From: Flavobacterium cheongpyeongense
GTDB lineage: Bacteria; Bacteroidota; Bacteroidia; Flavobacteriales; Flavobacteriaceae
Direction: 5' to 3'
Assembly (NCBI RefSeq): GCF_003202435.1
Contig: NZ_QJHK01000006.1
Span: 1 to 64,000, forward strand
Length of the DNA stretch: 64,000 nt
The translations under genes were made by a program, and so were the position numbers. Shown piece by piece: positions 17,831 through 26,779 of the stretch (position 1 is the stretch's first letter; each line of letters starts with the position of its first letter). The notes under the pieces were generated by a model. The model had not been told where the DNA came from. It worked only from the letters and a program-made list of their open reading frames with translations, and did no database searches.

Positions 17831-18694
17831 ATGAAAAAGTATCCGGTTTATAGTGTTCAGAATTTTAGCTGTAATGACATTCACCGTGATTTTTACGTGA
17901 ATACGTTTAAGGAGCATTTGAAAAATCACAGTTTTGTAGAGGAACCTCATCGGCATGATTCGTATTTGATGGTTTTTTTTACGGATGGTTCCGGAATGCA
18001 TGAAGTCGATTTTGACCGCTTTGAGATTAAAAAAGGAAGTTTATTCGTCCTGCAACCCGGACAAATGCATCATTGGAGTCTGTCTGATAACATTGAAGGG
18101 TTTGTGATTATATTTTCCCAGGAACTTTACAATTTATATTTCGGAAAGAAAAACATCAATGATTATACTTTTTATCATTCGATTCACAATCGTCCTGAAA
18201 TGGTTTTTGAAGCCGAAGAAATGCCAAAGATTGTACCTTATTTTAAATTATTGAATGAAGAAAATAAACAGCCTAATGATTTTCAACTGCATAAAATGCT
18301 GAATTTACTGGATTGTATTCATATTGAAATTGCCCGTAAATATGGTGAAACTTATTCGCATCAGACCCATTCGTACAACATTAAAATAAGCGCATTTGAG
18401 AAGCTTTTGGAACTGCATTTTAAAGAAGAAAAATTACCTTCTTTTTATGCTGATAAATTAAGCATCACCTTAAAACACCTCAACCGAATCTGTAATGAAA
18501 TTTTACAAAAAACAGCCACAGATGTGATTATGGACCGTGTAATTCTGGAAATCAAACGAATGCTTACAGACAAACAATTAGCTGTAAACGAAGTCGCTTC
18601 AGCAGTTGGGTATGATGATTATTCTTATTTTTCAAGGGTTTTTAAAAAACAAACCGGAATTTCTCCAACGGCTTTTCGGGATTTTAAAAAATAA
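17831..18694 (+). CDS. AraC-family transcriptional regulator
   Basis: A 287-residue regulator with an N-terminal cupin sensor domain (about 25-160, HRHDSYLMVFFTDG and HHWSL) and a C-terminal AraC DNA-binding domain (about 185-285) with a double helix-turn-helix ending VGYDDYSYFSRVFKKQTG. The ligand is unknown. As a cupin-sensor regulator near the pirin and yceI genes it is one candidate controller of their shared promoters, by proximity only. Confidence 0.9.
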   Translation: MKKYPVYSVQNFSCNDIHRDFYVNTFKEHLKNHSFVEEPHRHDSYLMVFFTDGSGMHEVDFDRFEIKKGSLFVLQPGQMHHWSLSDNIEGFVIIFSQELYNLYFGKKNINDYTFYHSIHNRPEMVFEAEEMPKIVPYFKLLNEENKQPNDFQLHKMLNLLDCIHIEIARKYGETYSHQTHSYNIKISAFEKLLELHFKEEKLPSFYADKLSITLKHLNRICNEILQKTATDVIMDRVILEIKRMLTDKQLAVNEVASAVGYDDYSYFSRVFKKQTGISPTAFRDFKK

Positions 18695-18840
18695 AAAATT
18701 TCACCATATAAGTGATGTAAGTTCATTTAAGTTTAGCGTATAATCTGTTTTCTAAAAGAATTTCGACTTCGCTCAATATTACAAAAAGTAAAACGTATAT
18801 TTTTTTATATCACTTAATATGGTTTAAAAACTGCTTTAAA

Positions 18841-20271
18841 TTAAGTAGTAACGGTTTCTAAAATTTTAAAGTTGCTTTTTGGTGCTTCACATAAGGAGCA
18901 GCAATAGGTTTCGGCTAAATCCGTAAATAAAATACCTTTCGATATATTCTGATCCGGATCTCCATATTCAGGATTATACAGAGAAAGACATTCCTGACAT
19001 TGGAAAACATCCAGTTGAGGTTTTTCTTTTTTCTGATTCTTTTCGGTTGTTTCGGGGATTGAATTCCCTAGTTCTTCAAAGTATTTTCGGCTTAGTTCAA
19101 TCAAAATGGTCGGCAGTTCCAGCTTGTCAATATCTTGTGAGTGTACAATATATTCGCGTGTATTTGGGTCAAAATTCTTTGCAAATAAGACATTGTAGGT
19201 GTCACGTATTTTAATCGATTCCAGATCTTTTGGCAAATCATTTTTTTCTACTACAATCGAAGTGAAATAATGCCCATCACGATTGTATTCAGATATTCCG
19301 AAAGTTAATCCGTACGTACTAATATCAAACTGATCAAGCGTTCTGACCAAAAAGGTTTTGAGGTTCAAAGCCCATTCCATTGCGACAGGTAAATGCCAGT
19401 TTAGTTCTAAAAGAGAATGACGGACATTGATTCCTTTTTTTCCTAAAAACTTTTCCCATTCCAGTTTCCTGTCTTTCGGAATTCCTTTTATTATAAATGA
19501 TTTCCAAGGGGTGATACATATTTTTCCGATTTTGCAATCGAAACACAAATCACACATTTGTTTCAGGAATTCTAAATCATACAGATTATTTCTCCAGTAC
19601 AAACCGAGCCAATACTGGTCAATTCCCATTCGGTTCATGCCTTCGTAGTACGGAAAAGGATAAAATGGAACATTTAATGGTTTGTCAATCGTTCTGTTAT
19701 TGGTGTCTAAAGCTTCACTTACCAAACTAAAAATCATATCGATTCCGTATGATTCTTCAGAAACAATACGCTCAATTTCGTAATAAAACGTGGCAATATC
19801 CCAGCTGTAAATCAAGACCGGATACACTTCCATACGCTGCCATTTCGGCAAACGAATGTAGAGGTACCAATAATCTTCATGATCAGAAGCTATAAAATTA
19901 AGATGCCCTGTAAACAATGGAACCAGTTGTTGCTTAGGGTCGTTGATGTTTACTTTTAGTTTGGGTTGTTCTTTAAATTGTTCTAAAATATATAAAAACT
20001 TATTGCCTGTCAGCCAGTTGGTGTTTCTGAAAATATCCGTTGAAACATAAGAAGAAACGATATTGTTGCCGCTCTTTTCATCAGGAAACACAAAATGATG
20101 TTTCCCCATTTTTTCTTTATCCAAAGCTTTAAAGCCCTTAGAAAAAATAATATCCTGTCTTGAACCAAATGAAATCGAATCTAAACCCTGATCTGCAGCC
20201 ATATTGACTACTTCCCTAAGTTCCCCAGGCGAAATAACGCCTCCTTTTACTATTAATCTCGTTAATTCCAT
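18841..20271 (-). CDS. sirohaem-reductase-like protein fused to rubredoxin
   Basis: A 476-residue protein. The N-terminal part resembles the ferredoxin-like half-domains of nitrite/sulfite reductases (VKGGVISPGELREV near 8-21, KICITPWKSF near 250-259). The standard sirohaem/[4Fe-4S] ligand motifs (C-x5-C and C-x3-C) are not seen. Instead there is C240-x2-C243-x2-C246-x5-C252. The C-terminus is a rubredoxin domain with C425-x2-C428 and C458-x2-C461, which would bind one iron. It follows the nitrate reductase gene after 128 bases on the same strand, so a role as electron carrier or assembly partner of that enzyme is inferred. It is probably not a catalytic nitrite reductase. Confidence 0.8.
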   Translation of the reverse strand: MELTRLIVKGGVISPGELREVVNMAADQGLDSISFGSRQDIIFSKGFKALDKEKMGKHHFVFPDEKSGNNIVSSYVSTDIFRNTNWLTGNKFLYILEQFKEQPKLKVNINDPKQQLVPLFTGHLNFIASDHEDYWYLYIRLPKWQRMEVYPVLIYSWDIATFYYEIERIVSEESYGIDMIFSLVSEALDTNNRTIDKPLNVPFYPFPYYEGMNRMGIDQYWLGLYWRNNLYDLEFLKQMCDLCFDCKIGKICITPWKSFIIKGIPKDRKLEWEKFLGKKGINVRHSLLELNWHLPVAMEWALNLKTFLVRTLDQFDISTYGLTFGISEYNRDGHYFTSIVVEKNDLPKDLESIKIRDTYNVLFAKNFDPNTREYIVHSQDIDKLELPTILIELSRKYFEELGNSIPETTEKNQKKEKPQLDVFQCQECLSLYNPEYGDPDQNISKGILFTDLAETYCCSLCEAPKSNFKILETVTT

Positions 20272-20279
20272 GTTCTTAT

Positions 20280-20398
20280 AGTTTTTTTAGTTTGCTTCGC
20301 CAGTTCGGCTTCCAGCCTCGAGTCATGTTTCAAGTTTCAAGTTTCTCTCCATGCGATTAACTTGAAACCTGAAACAAAGAAAACCTGAAACAAAATTT
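20280..20398. repeat. GAAACCTGAAAC-type intergenic repeats
   Basis: The gap holds repeated phrases such as CTTGAAACCTGAAAC and CAAGTTTCAAGTTTC in both orientations. The same phrases recur at 29101-29125 in front of the ABC ATPase gene. Confidence 0.5.
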
Positions 20399-20399
20399 T

Positions 20400-23300
20400 T
20401 TAAACTTTACATTTTGCTAAAATCTCTTTGACTTCTGTTTTACAGCTTCCACAGCCTAATCCGGCTCCTGTATTTTTACATAAGTCCGTAAAATTATTCA
20501 CTCCGCTTTTAATCGTTTCTTCGATATTTCCGATACCGACCTGACTGCAGGAGCAAACTAATTTTCCAAGAACCGGCTTGGCATTTGAACTCCCTCTAAG
20601 CAATGAATTTCGTTTTTCTGACAATTCGATTTTACTTTCGATCATGGTTTTAAACTCGGCAAATTCGTTTTTGTCGCCCATTAAAATAGCGCCTACCAGC
20701 AAATCATTTTTAACGATACATTTTTTGTAATACCGCTGCTTTAAATCGGCAAAAACAATTTCTTCATACGAATCATCGTTTTCCGGAATTTCAACCTGAC
20801 CGATGCTGCACAAATTAATATCTTCCAGTTTCAGAATATTCATTAGTACAGAACCTTTGTAATAACTGCTGATATCCCCCGCTAAAAAGTTAGCCAGAAT
20901 ATCGGCCTGCTCTTCAGCTGCTGATGTGATTCCGAATAACTGGTTATTGAATTCGGCTATTTCCCCAATAGCATAAATATCAGGATTTGACGATTGTAAA
21001 TACTGGTTTACTTTTACTCCGCGACCGCAGGAAAGGCCTGTTTCTCTTGCTATTTCGATATTCGGAATCGTTCCAATCGTATATACAATAGCATTTGCGG
21101 TAATGATACGTCCACTTTTCAGTGCTATTTCGAGTTCGTTGTCGTTATCCGTTTCAAAGACGGTACTCACTTCATTATCAAAATAAATCTGGATATCACG
21201 AAGCTGCACTTCTTCAGCCAATAATTTACTTGAAATACGGTCCAATTGACGTTCCATCAAACGGGACGCCCTTTGGATTATGGTAATTTTTACTTTTTTA
21301 TGTTTTAAGGCTGCTGCTAATTCTAATCCCAACAATCCTCCGCCAACGATTACTACATGCTGTTCCTCAGGAGGCAAATTGGTGTCGTCAAGGTGTTTTT
21401 TTAAACGATCAGCATCTTCTTTTCGTCTCACGGTAAAACGTCCAGGCAAATGTAATTGTGCATTTTCAGGCACAAAAGGGCGGCTTCCCGTAGCCAAAAT
21501 TAATGAATCGTAAGAATGTATGTCGCCATTACTGTCAATAATGGTTTTTTCGGCAGCATTTATTTTGCCAACGGCGACACCGGCATTCATCGTGATTTTT
21601 AGCTTATTCAGAGCTTCACCATCCTTCACCTTTAATAATTGCTTCCACGAAAATTCTCCCGTCATATATTCTGGAAGTAATACCCGATTGTAAAACGGAT
21701 TGAGTTCATTTGAAAAAACCACAATTTCATCGGTAGAATTGAATTCCCGATAATTTTGAATGAAACGGAAAGCCGCAGCACCTGCTCCAATAATCGCAAT
21801 TTTCTGAAATGGTTTCACATATTTGGTAATTGAAACCGTTGTATATTTAAAATCAGGTTCTTTTGAAATTGGATCAATCAGGGTATTCGTTAAATTATTG
21901 GTTCGGTTCAAATCATTTTCAAGCTGTTTCCCCCAGTGCATGGGAAGAAAAACTACTTTTTCCCTGATCGAATCGGTAACTTTTGCTTTTACACGAACCT
22001 CGCCATTTTTGCTGGTTACGATTACGATATCACCATCTTGAATTTCAGCTTTAAAAGCATCAATTGGATTAATTTCAAGCACCGGGCTAGGTGTATGCGT
22101 CATTAATCGGGCCACTTTACCGGTTTTGGTCATCGTATGCCATTGGTCACGAACTCTTCCTGTAGTTAAAATAAATGGAAATTGAGGAGATGGCACTTCA
22201 GACGTGTTTTCAATAGATATTGGTAAATTAAAAATCGCTTTTTGTGATGGCGTATAGAATTTTTTATCCGTAAAAAGGCGAGGCGTTCCTGGGTGTCCAT
22301 AATCAGGAACCGGCCATTGAAAAGTACCTTCGGTTTTTAATCGGTTATAATTTAGAAATGAAATATCAATATTGGTGTTTTTTGTCAAAGCGCAATGTTC
22401 TTTGTAAATCTCTTCGGCACTATTGAAATTGAAACCGCTGAAATTCATTTTTTTAGCAAAGCGAATTAAAATTTCGATGTCCGGAAGCGCTTCACCTGGA
22501 GGATTGATACCCTTTGGAAGATAAGCAATACGACGTTCAGAATTGGTCATTGTGCCTTCTTTTTCCAGCCATCCTGCAGCGGGTAATAATAAATCGGCAT
22601 ATTTAGCAGTATCAGCATTATGTGAAATATCCTGAACGACAACAAATTTGGCATTTTGCAACGCTTTTTCGATTCGACGGGAATCAGGCAAGCTTACTAA
22701 CGGATTGGTGCAGATGATCCAAACGGCTTTCATTTTGCCTGATTCCAGTGCTTCGAACATTTCGGTTGCAGTCAGACCCGGTTTATCTGATATCGAGTCA
22801 ACACCCCAAAAATCAGCTACTTCTTTTCGATGCTCCGGATTTGCAATGTCTTTGTGGGCTGCAAGCAAAGTTGCCATTCCGCCAACTTCTCTTCCTCCCA
22901 TTGCATTAGGCTGCCCTGTTAGTGAAAAAGGGCCTGAACCCGGCTTTCCAACTTGTCCTGTTAATAAAGACAAATTCAATAAAGCGGTATTTTTATCTAC
23001 TCCAACTGCACTTTGATTAAGTCCCATAGCCCACAAGGAGATAAATCCTTTTGCTTTTCCAATGGTATCAGCGGCCAGTTTAATGTCGTTAACTGAAATT
23101 CCGCATAATTTTGAAGCTTTTTCAAGTGAAGTGTTTAAAACTAAATCTTTATATTCTTTAAAATTTTCCGCATGATTTTTTACGAAGTCATGATCTACAT
23201 ATCCTTTTTCGATGATTCGTTTTGCCATGGCATGATATAAAATAATATCAGAACCCGGAATGATCTGTAAATGCAAATCGGCGAAAGCAGCAGTATCTGT

Positions 23301-23918
23301 TCTTCTCGGATCAACAACAATAATTTTTATTTTCGGATTATTTTCTTTGTGTTTTTCTAATCTTCTGAATAAAATAGGATGGCACCAGGCAGGATTTGCT
23401 CCTGTGATTAAAAAGGTATCAGCCAATTCAATATCGTCATAAGCAATTGGAACAGAATCTTCTCCAAATGTTTTTTTATACCCAACTACCGCAGAACTCA
23501 TACAAAGCCTGGAATTGGTATCTATATTATTGGTTTTTAAAAAACCTTTTACTAATTTATTTACTAAATAATATTCTTCGGTTAAACACTGGCCTGAAAT
23601 ATAGAAACCAACACTATCAGATCCGTGTTTTTTTATGATAGAAGAAAAAACAGCAGCAGCACGATCAATTGCAGTATCCCAGCTTACACGTTCTAAAGGA
23701 TACGATTTGTTTCCGCGCATTTGTGGATACAGAATCCTGTCTGAAGTATCATTTACAACATAATGCAAATTTCTCCCTTTAGAACACAACATACCCTTGT
23801 TTACAGGATGGTCTTTGTCTCCTTCAACCATTACACCACTTTTGGGATCATTTGTTACAATAATTCCGCAGCCAACGCCACAGTAGGAGCAGGTAGTTTT
23901 GATTTTTGTGTTTTGCAT
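20400..23918 (-). CDS. nasA: assimilatory nitrate reductase fused to FAD/BFD electron-transfer module
   Basis: This 1172-residue protein combines two enzymes that are separate in Bacillus (NasC and NasB). Residues 1-690 are a molybdopterin nitrate reductase with an N-terminal [4Fe-4S] set C10-x2-C13-x3-C17 and C45. From about 703 a NirB-like FAD/NAD(P)H oxidoreductase follows (IIGAGAAAFRF, then GGGLLGLELA), and residues 1115-1172 form a BFD [2Fe-2S] domain (CSC and CGSC). It should reduce nitrate to nitrite with electrons from NAD(P)H in one polypeptide. The ATG at 23918 is preferred over an upstream GTG at 23921. It is divergent from the FNR-type regulator and probably co-transcribed with the rubredoxin gene. 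Confidence 0.93.
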   Translation of the reverse strand: MQNTKIKTTCSYCGVGCGIIVTNDPKSGVMVEGDKDHPVNKGMLCSKGRNLHYVVNDTSDRILYPQMRGNKSYPLERVSWDTAIDRAAAVFSSIIKKHGSDSVGFYISGQCLTEEYYLVNKLVKGFLKTNNIDTNSRLCMSSAVVGYKKTFGEDSVPIAYDDIELADTFLITGANPAWCHPILFRRLEKHKENNPKIKIIVVDPRRTDTAAFADLHLQIIPGSDIILYHAMAKRIIEKGYVDHDFVKNHAENFKEYKDLVLNTSLEKASKLCGISVNDIKLAADTIGKAKGFISLWAMGLNQSAVGVDKNTALLNLSLLTGQVGKPGSGPFSLTGQPNAMGGREVGGMATLLAAHKDIANPEHRKEVADFWGVDSISDKPGLTATEMFEALESGKMKAVWIICTNPLVSLPDSRRIEKALQNAKFVVVQDISHNADTAKYADLLLPAAGWLEKEGTMTNSERRIAYLPKGINPPGEALPDIEILIRFAKKMNFSGFNFNSAEEIYKEHCALTKNTNIDISFLNYNRLKTEGTFQWPVPDYGHPGTPRLFTDKKFYTPSQKAIFNLPISIENTSEVPSPQFPFILTTGRVRDQWHTMTKTGKVARLMTHTPSPVLEINPIDAFKAEIQDGDIVIVTSKNGEVRVKAKVTDSIREKVVFLPMHWGKQLENDLNRTNNLTNTLIDPISKEPDFKYTTVSITKYVKPFQKIAIIGAGAAAFRFIQNYREFNSTDEIVVFSNELNPFYNRVLLPEYMTGEFSWKQLLKVKDGEALNKLKITMNAGVAVGKINAAEKTIIDSNGDIHSYDSLILATGSRPFVPENAQLHLPGRFTVRRKEDADRLKKHLDDTNLPPEEQHVVIVGGGLLGLELAAALKHKKVKITIIQRASRLMERQLDRISSKLLAEEVQLRDIQIYFDNEVSTVFETDNDNELEIALKSGRIITANAIVYTIGTIPNIEIARETGLSCGRGVKVNQYLQSSNPDIYAIGEIAEFNNQLFGITSAAEEQADILANFLAGDISSYYKGSVLMNILKLEDINLCSIGQVEIPENDDSYEEIVFADLKQRYYKKCIVKNDLLVGAILMGDKNEFAEFKTMIESKIELSEKRNSLLRGSSNAKPVLGKLVCSCSQVGIGNIEETIKSGVNNFTDLCKNTGAGLGCGSCKTEVKEILAKCKV

Positions 23919-23991
23919 CACGCTTGTTTTTAAATACTACAATTGTTGTCTTTTAATAAGTTTTTAGATTAAGCACTTATATAAATCTGGA

Positions 23992-24024
23992 CAAAAATAA
24001 GTATTTTTACGTATAAATACTTAT
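23992..24024 (-). promoter_or_regulatory. nasA promoter with two overlapping regulon palindromes
   Basis: On the minus strand a -7 box TATTTTTG (23992-23999) is overlapped by ATAAGTA-TTTT-TACGTAT (23997-24014), which in turn overlaps TTACGTA-TAAA-TACTTAT (24007-24024). The three half-sites are spaced by one helical turn. The half-site/-7 junction TACTTATTTTTG mirrors TACTTATATTTG at nirB. A plus-strand -7 candidate for the divergent regulator gene, TATTTTTG, lies at 24043-24050. Confidence 0.7.
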
Positions 24025-24220
24025 TTTGTTGATTTATTTTTCTATTTTTGAATTAAAATAAATAAGGAGCGGGAAATTTGTTTGGATATAGTAATTAATG
24101 AGTAGTCATTAGTTTAAATTTAAAATTAGACTGAATTCAGAATTACGTATTATTTATTTAGTTGAAGCTAATCCTCATTACTAATCACTATGAACTAAAA
24201 TAGCTAAATAAGTCGATATC

Positions 24221-24925
24221 ATGAAAGAAGAACTGGCCATTTGTTATACCTGTACAAACGAAAACTGTTTCATAAAAAAACACCTGCATTTAGAGCAGAT
24301 GAAACAGTATGTTGCTAAAAAACATAGTTTTACCTGCAAAAAATCACAACAGTTTATTATTGAAGGCGCACCTATTCAGGGACTTTATTTTATCTGTAAA
24401 GGAAAGGTAAAAACGGTAAAAACGGGAATTAATGGGCGTGAACAAATAGTTCGTTTAACCAAAAACGGAGACACAATTGGATTTCGTGGTTTCGGAACAA
24501 GTAAACGTTATTTGATTGGTGCTTATGCTTTAGAAGATACAGTTTTGTGCAATTTTAGTAATGAAACGATGATGGAAATACTTCAAAATGTCCCTGAATT
24601 CACGTATGATTTAATGCTTTTTTATGCTGATGAATTAAACAAAAGCGAAAACAATATTCGAAAAATCGCCCACATGAATGTTAGGGAACGTGTAATTGAT
24701 TTACTCTTGTATATTCACCGTAAGTTTGGCCAAACCAATGGTTTAATAGAAATAGAACTCTCCCGAAAAGAAATTGCCGACTTTGCCGGAACTACTGAAG
24801 AACAGGCAATTCGCATACTTTCAAGCCTTAAAAAAGAAGCACTTATCAAAACAGTTGGCAAAAGAATTGGCTTATTGGCACTTCCAAAACTGCAATCCGA
24901 AATAATGGAACATAAATATTTCTAA
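24221..24925 (+). CDS. FNR-type regulator with four cysteine ligands
   Basis: A 234-residue Crp/Fnr protein. The N-terminus carries C8-x2-C11-x4-C16, and C110 lies in ALEDTVLCNFSNETM, which aligns with the fourth Fe-S cysteine (C122) of E. coli FNR. A [4Fe-4S] cluster sensing oxygen or nitric oxide is therefore likely. The recognition helix has E194 and R198 at the positions of FNR E209 and R213, but I197 replaces S212, so a site other than TTGAT-N4-ATCAA is expected. It sits between the divergent nasA operon and the porin/ABC operon and is the leading candidate to bind the WTAMGTA-N4-TACKTAW palindromes. Ligand and binding are inferred. Confidence 0.88.
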   Translation: MKEELAICYTCTNENCFIKKHLHLEQMKQYVAKKHSFTCKKSQQFIIEGAPIQGLYFICKGKVKTVKTGINGREQIVRLTKNGDTIGFRGFGTSKRYLIGAYALEDTVLCNFSNETMMEILQNVPEFTYDLMLFYADELNKSENNIRKIAHMNVRERVIDLLLYIHRKFGQTNGLIEIELSRKEIADFAGTTEEQAIRILSSLKKEALIKTVGKRIGLLALPKLQSEIMEHKYF

Positions 24926-25245
24926 TTAAGATCTAAGTAGTTATACATTTCTTTTTCATAAATCTCCTGATTAAGTATTTTTGACAATCACTTAGGAATA
25001 ACTCTACGTATATTTCTATGATCTTTTACTTTTTACACTCAAAAAGCAATTAAAAAAGCCTTTTTTTATCCAAATAAACTTTTAATTTCTAAAAATATTA
25101 CCCAAAATCTCAAAACAAGGCATTTGTAAAGCCTTATTATGACTTGGTTTTTTCAGGTTTTATGCGATAACACAGTAAATCAATTGATTTTAAAACGCTT
25201 TTTTTAGTTGAAAAAAAATGTTTTGATATGGAAAAAACACACTAC
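24926..25245. other. intergenic region before the nitrate uptake operon
   Basis: No gene seen. The region holds an imperfect hairpin (AAGGC-N9-GCCTT at about 25117-25135) and isolated half-site-like words (TTAAGTA, TACGTAT), but no second complete palindrome before the one at 25246. Confidence 0.4.
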
Positions 25246-25272
25246 TTAAGTATTAATACGTATGTAAGTTTG
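25246..25272 (+). promoter_or_regulatory. porin/nitrate ABC operon promoter with regulon palindrome
   Basis: TTAAGTA-TTAA-TACGTAT (25246-25263) lies directly before a -7 box TAAGTTTG (25265-25272), 27 bases from the ATG. The palindrome is about four bases further from the -7 box than at nirB and nasA. Confidence 0.65.
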
Positions 25273-25298
25273 CTTCATACTAATCAAAACAAATAACC

Positions 25299-26750
25299 AT
25301 GTCTACATTAACAAATTTGCTATTAAAGAATCAAAGTCAAAAAAAAGAAGGTTTTTTTAATTCAAAACTTTCAAAAACAATTGTATTGGGAGTTGCTATA
25401 ACTTGTTTAGGTAAATTTGAAGCCAAAGCACAATTTACACTTACAGGCCAAATAAGAGAGCGTGTTGAAATGCGTGCAGGACAAGGAACACTACAGCAAG
25501 ATGGAGATAAGGCTGCCTTATTTACAAGTCAAAGAACAAGATTATCTGCAGGATATACAGGATATCGTTTTAAAATTTATACTTCATTACAAGATGTTCG
25601 TGTTTGGGGTCAGGATGCTTCTACTATCAACAGAACAACTACGGAAGCTAATAACGGAATTTTATTACACGAAGCCTGGGCAGAAATTTCATTAATAGAT
25701 ACCTTAAGTACTATTCAAAATTTAAGTATCAAAGCAGGACGCCAGGAAATTGCTTATGACGATCAGAAAGTTTTAGGAAGCTTAGACTGGTTACAGCAAG
25801 GAAGACGCCACGATGCAATCGTTTTTAAATATGCAAACAAAGGCTGGATTGCAGATGTCGGAGCAGCCTTTAATCAAAACAAAGAACTTAACACCGGAAC
25901 CATTTACAACGGTACCAATTCAGCTTATGGTGCGGGTACAAACGGAATCGGGACTATGTATAAATCATTTCAATATGCCTATATAGGAAAGAAATTCTTT
26001 TTTGGTGATTTGTCTTTTCTATTCTTTAAAGATGATTTCAATAAATATACCAACGTAACCTCTGGAACACCTGCTGTAACTACAAAAGTAAATGGCGAAG
26101 GCGTTTGGAGCAGAAACACGACCGGAATTTACTATAACGTAAATGCAACCCGAAAATTAAATTTCATGGGAAGCTTCTATCACCAGGGAGGTCATGACAA
26201 GGACGGAAGATCTTTAAGTGCCAATATGGCTTCTATCACATCAACGTATCAGGTTGGAAGAAAACTATTCATAGGCCCTGGGGTTGATTATTTATCCGGT
26301 GATGACGGAACAAAAGCCGTAACCGCTACTTCTGACAATAATCGTTTTGATCCATTATACGGGACGCCTCATAAATTCTGGGGAAGCATGGATTATTTTT
26401 ATGCGGCCAATGGATTCGGAAAACAAGGATTACTGAATTATTTCTTTAAAATAAAATATAACGCTAAAGACAATCTAAGCTTCAATTTAGATATCCACGG
26501 TTTTGAATCGGCGAACAAAATATCTAACGGTGCAGGAGGAAAATTAAACTCTTATTTAGGTACCGAAGTTGATTTGACAGTAAGATACAACCTGACAAAA
26601 ATCATCAATTTTGAAGCAGGTTACTCTATAATGAAAGCAACAAATGCTATGGCTTCTACAGCAGTTAAAAATATTGCCAATGCAGATTTGACACCACAGT
26701 TTGCGTATGTAATGCTAAATATCAAACCCAATTTTTTAGCTAAAAAATAA
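25299..26750 (+). CDS. outer-membrane channel, alginate-export-domain type
   Basis: A 483-residue protein with an extended N-terminus and a signal segment (about 28-46, ending KAQ), then aromatic-rich alternating strands typical of a beta-barrel, starting FTLTGQIRERVEMRAG. It matches the alginate_exp porin family. It precedes the nitrate ABC transporter by 29 bases and shares its promoter, so a role as the outer-membrane entry pore for nitrate/nitrite is inferred. The name alginate export reflects the fold, not the substrate. Confidence 0.82.
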   Translation: MSTLTNLLLKNQSQKKEGFFNSKLSKTIVLGVAITCLGKFEAKAQFTLTGQIRERVEMRAGQGTLQQDGDKAALFTSQRTRLSAGYTGYRFKIYTSLQDVRVWGQDASTINRTTTEANNGILLHEAWAEISLIDTLSTIQNLSIKAGRQEIAYDDQKVLGSLDWLQQGRRHDAIVFKYANKGWIADVGAAFNQNKELNTGTIYNGTNSAYGAGTNGIGTMYKSFQYAYIGKKFFFGDLSFLFFKDDFNKYTNVTSGTPAVTTKVNGEGVWSRNTTGIYYNVNATRKLNFMGSFYHQGGHDKDGRSLSANMASITSTYQVGRKLFIGPGVDYLSGDDGTKAVTATSDNNRFDPLYGTPHKFWGSMDYFYAANGFGKQGLLNYFFKIKYNAKDNLSFNLDIHGFESANKISNGAGGKLNSYLGTEVDLTVRYNLTKIINFEAGYSIMKATNAMASTAVKNIANADLTPQFAYVMLNIKPNFLAKK

Positions 26751-26779
26751 ATTCTAAATAATCTTTAAATCTATTTAAA

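Noticed and set aside
23919..23921. GTG start of the nitrate reductase one codon upstream
   Set aside because: The adjacent ATG at 23918 is the more likely start; the difference is one residue.
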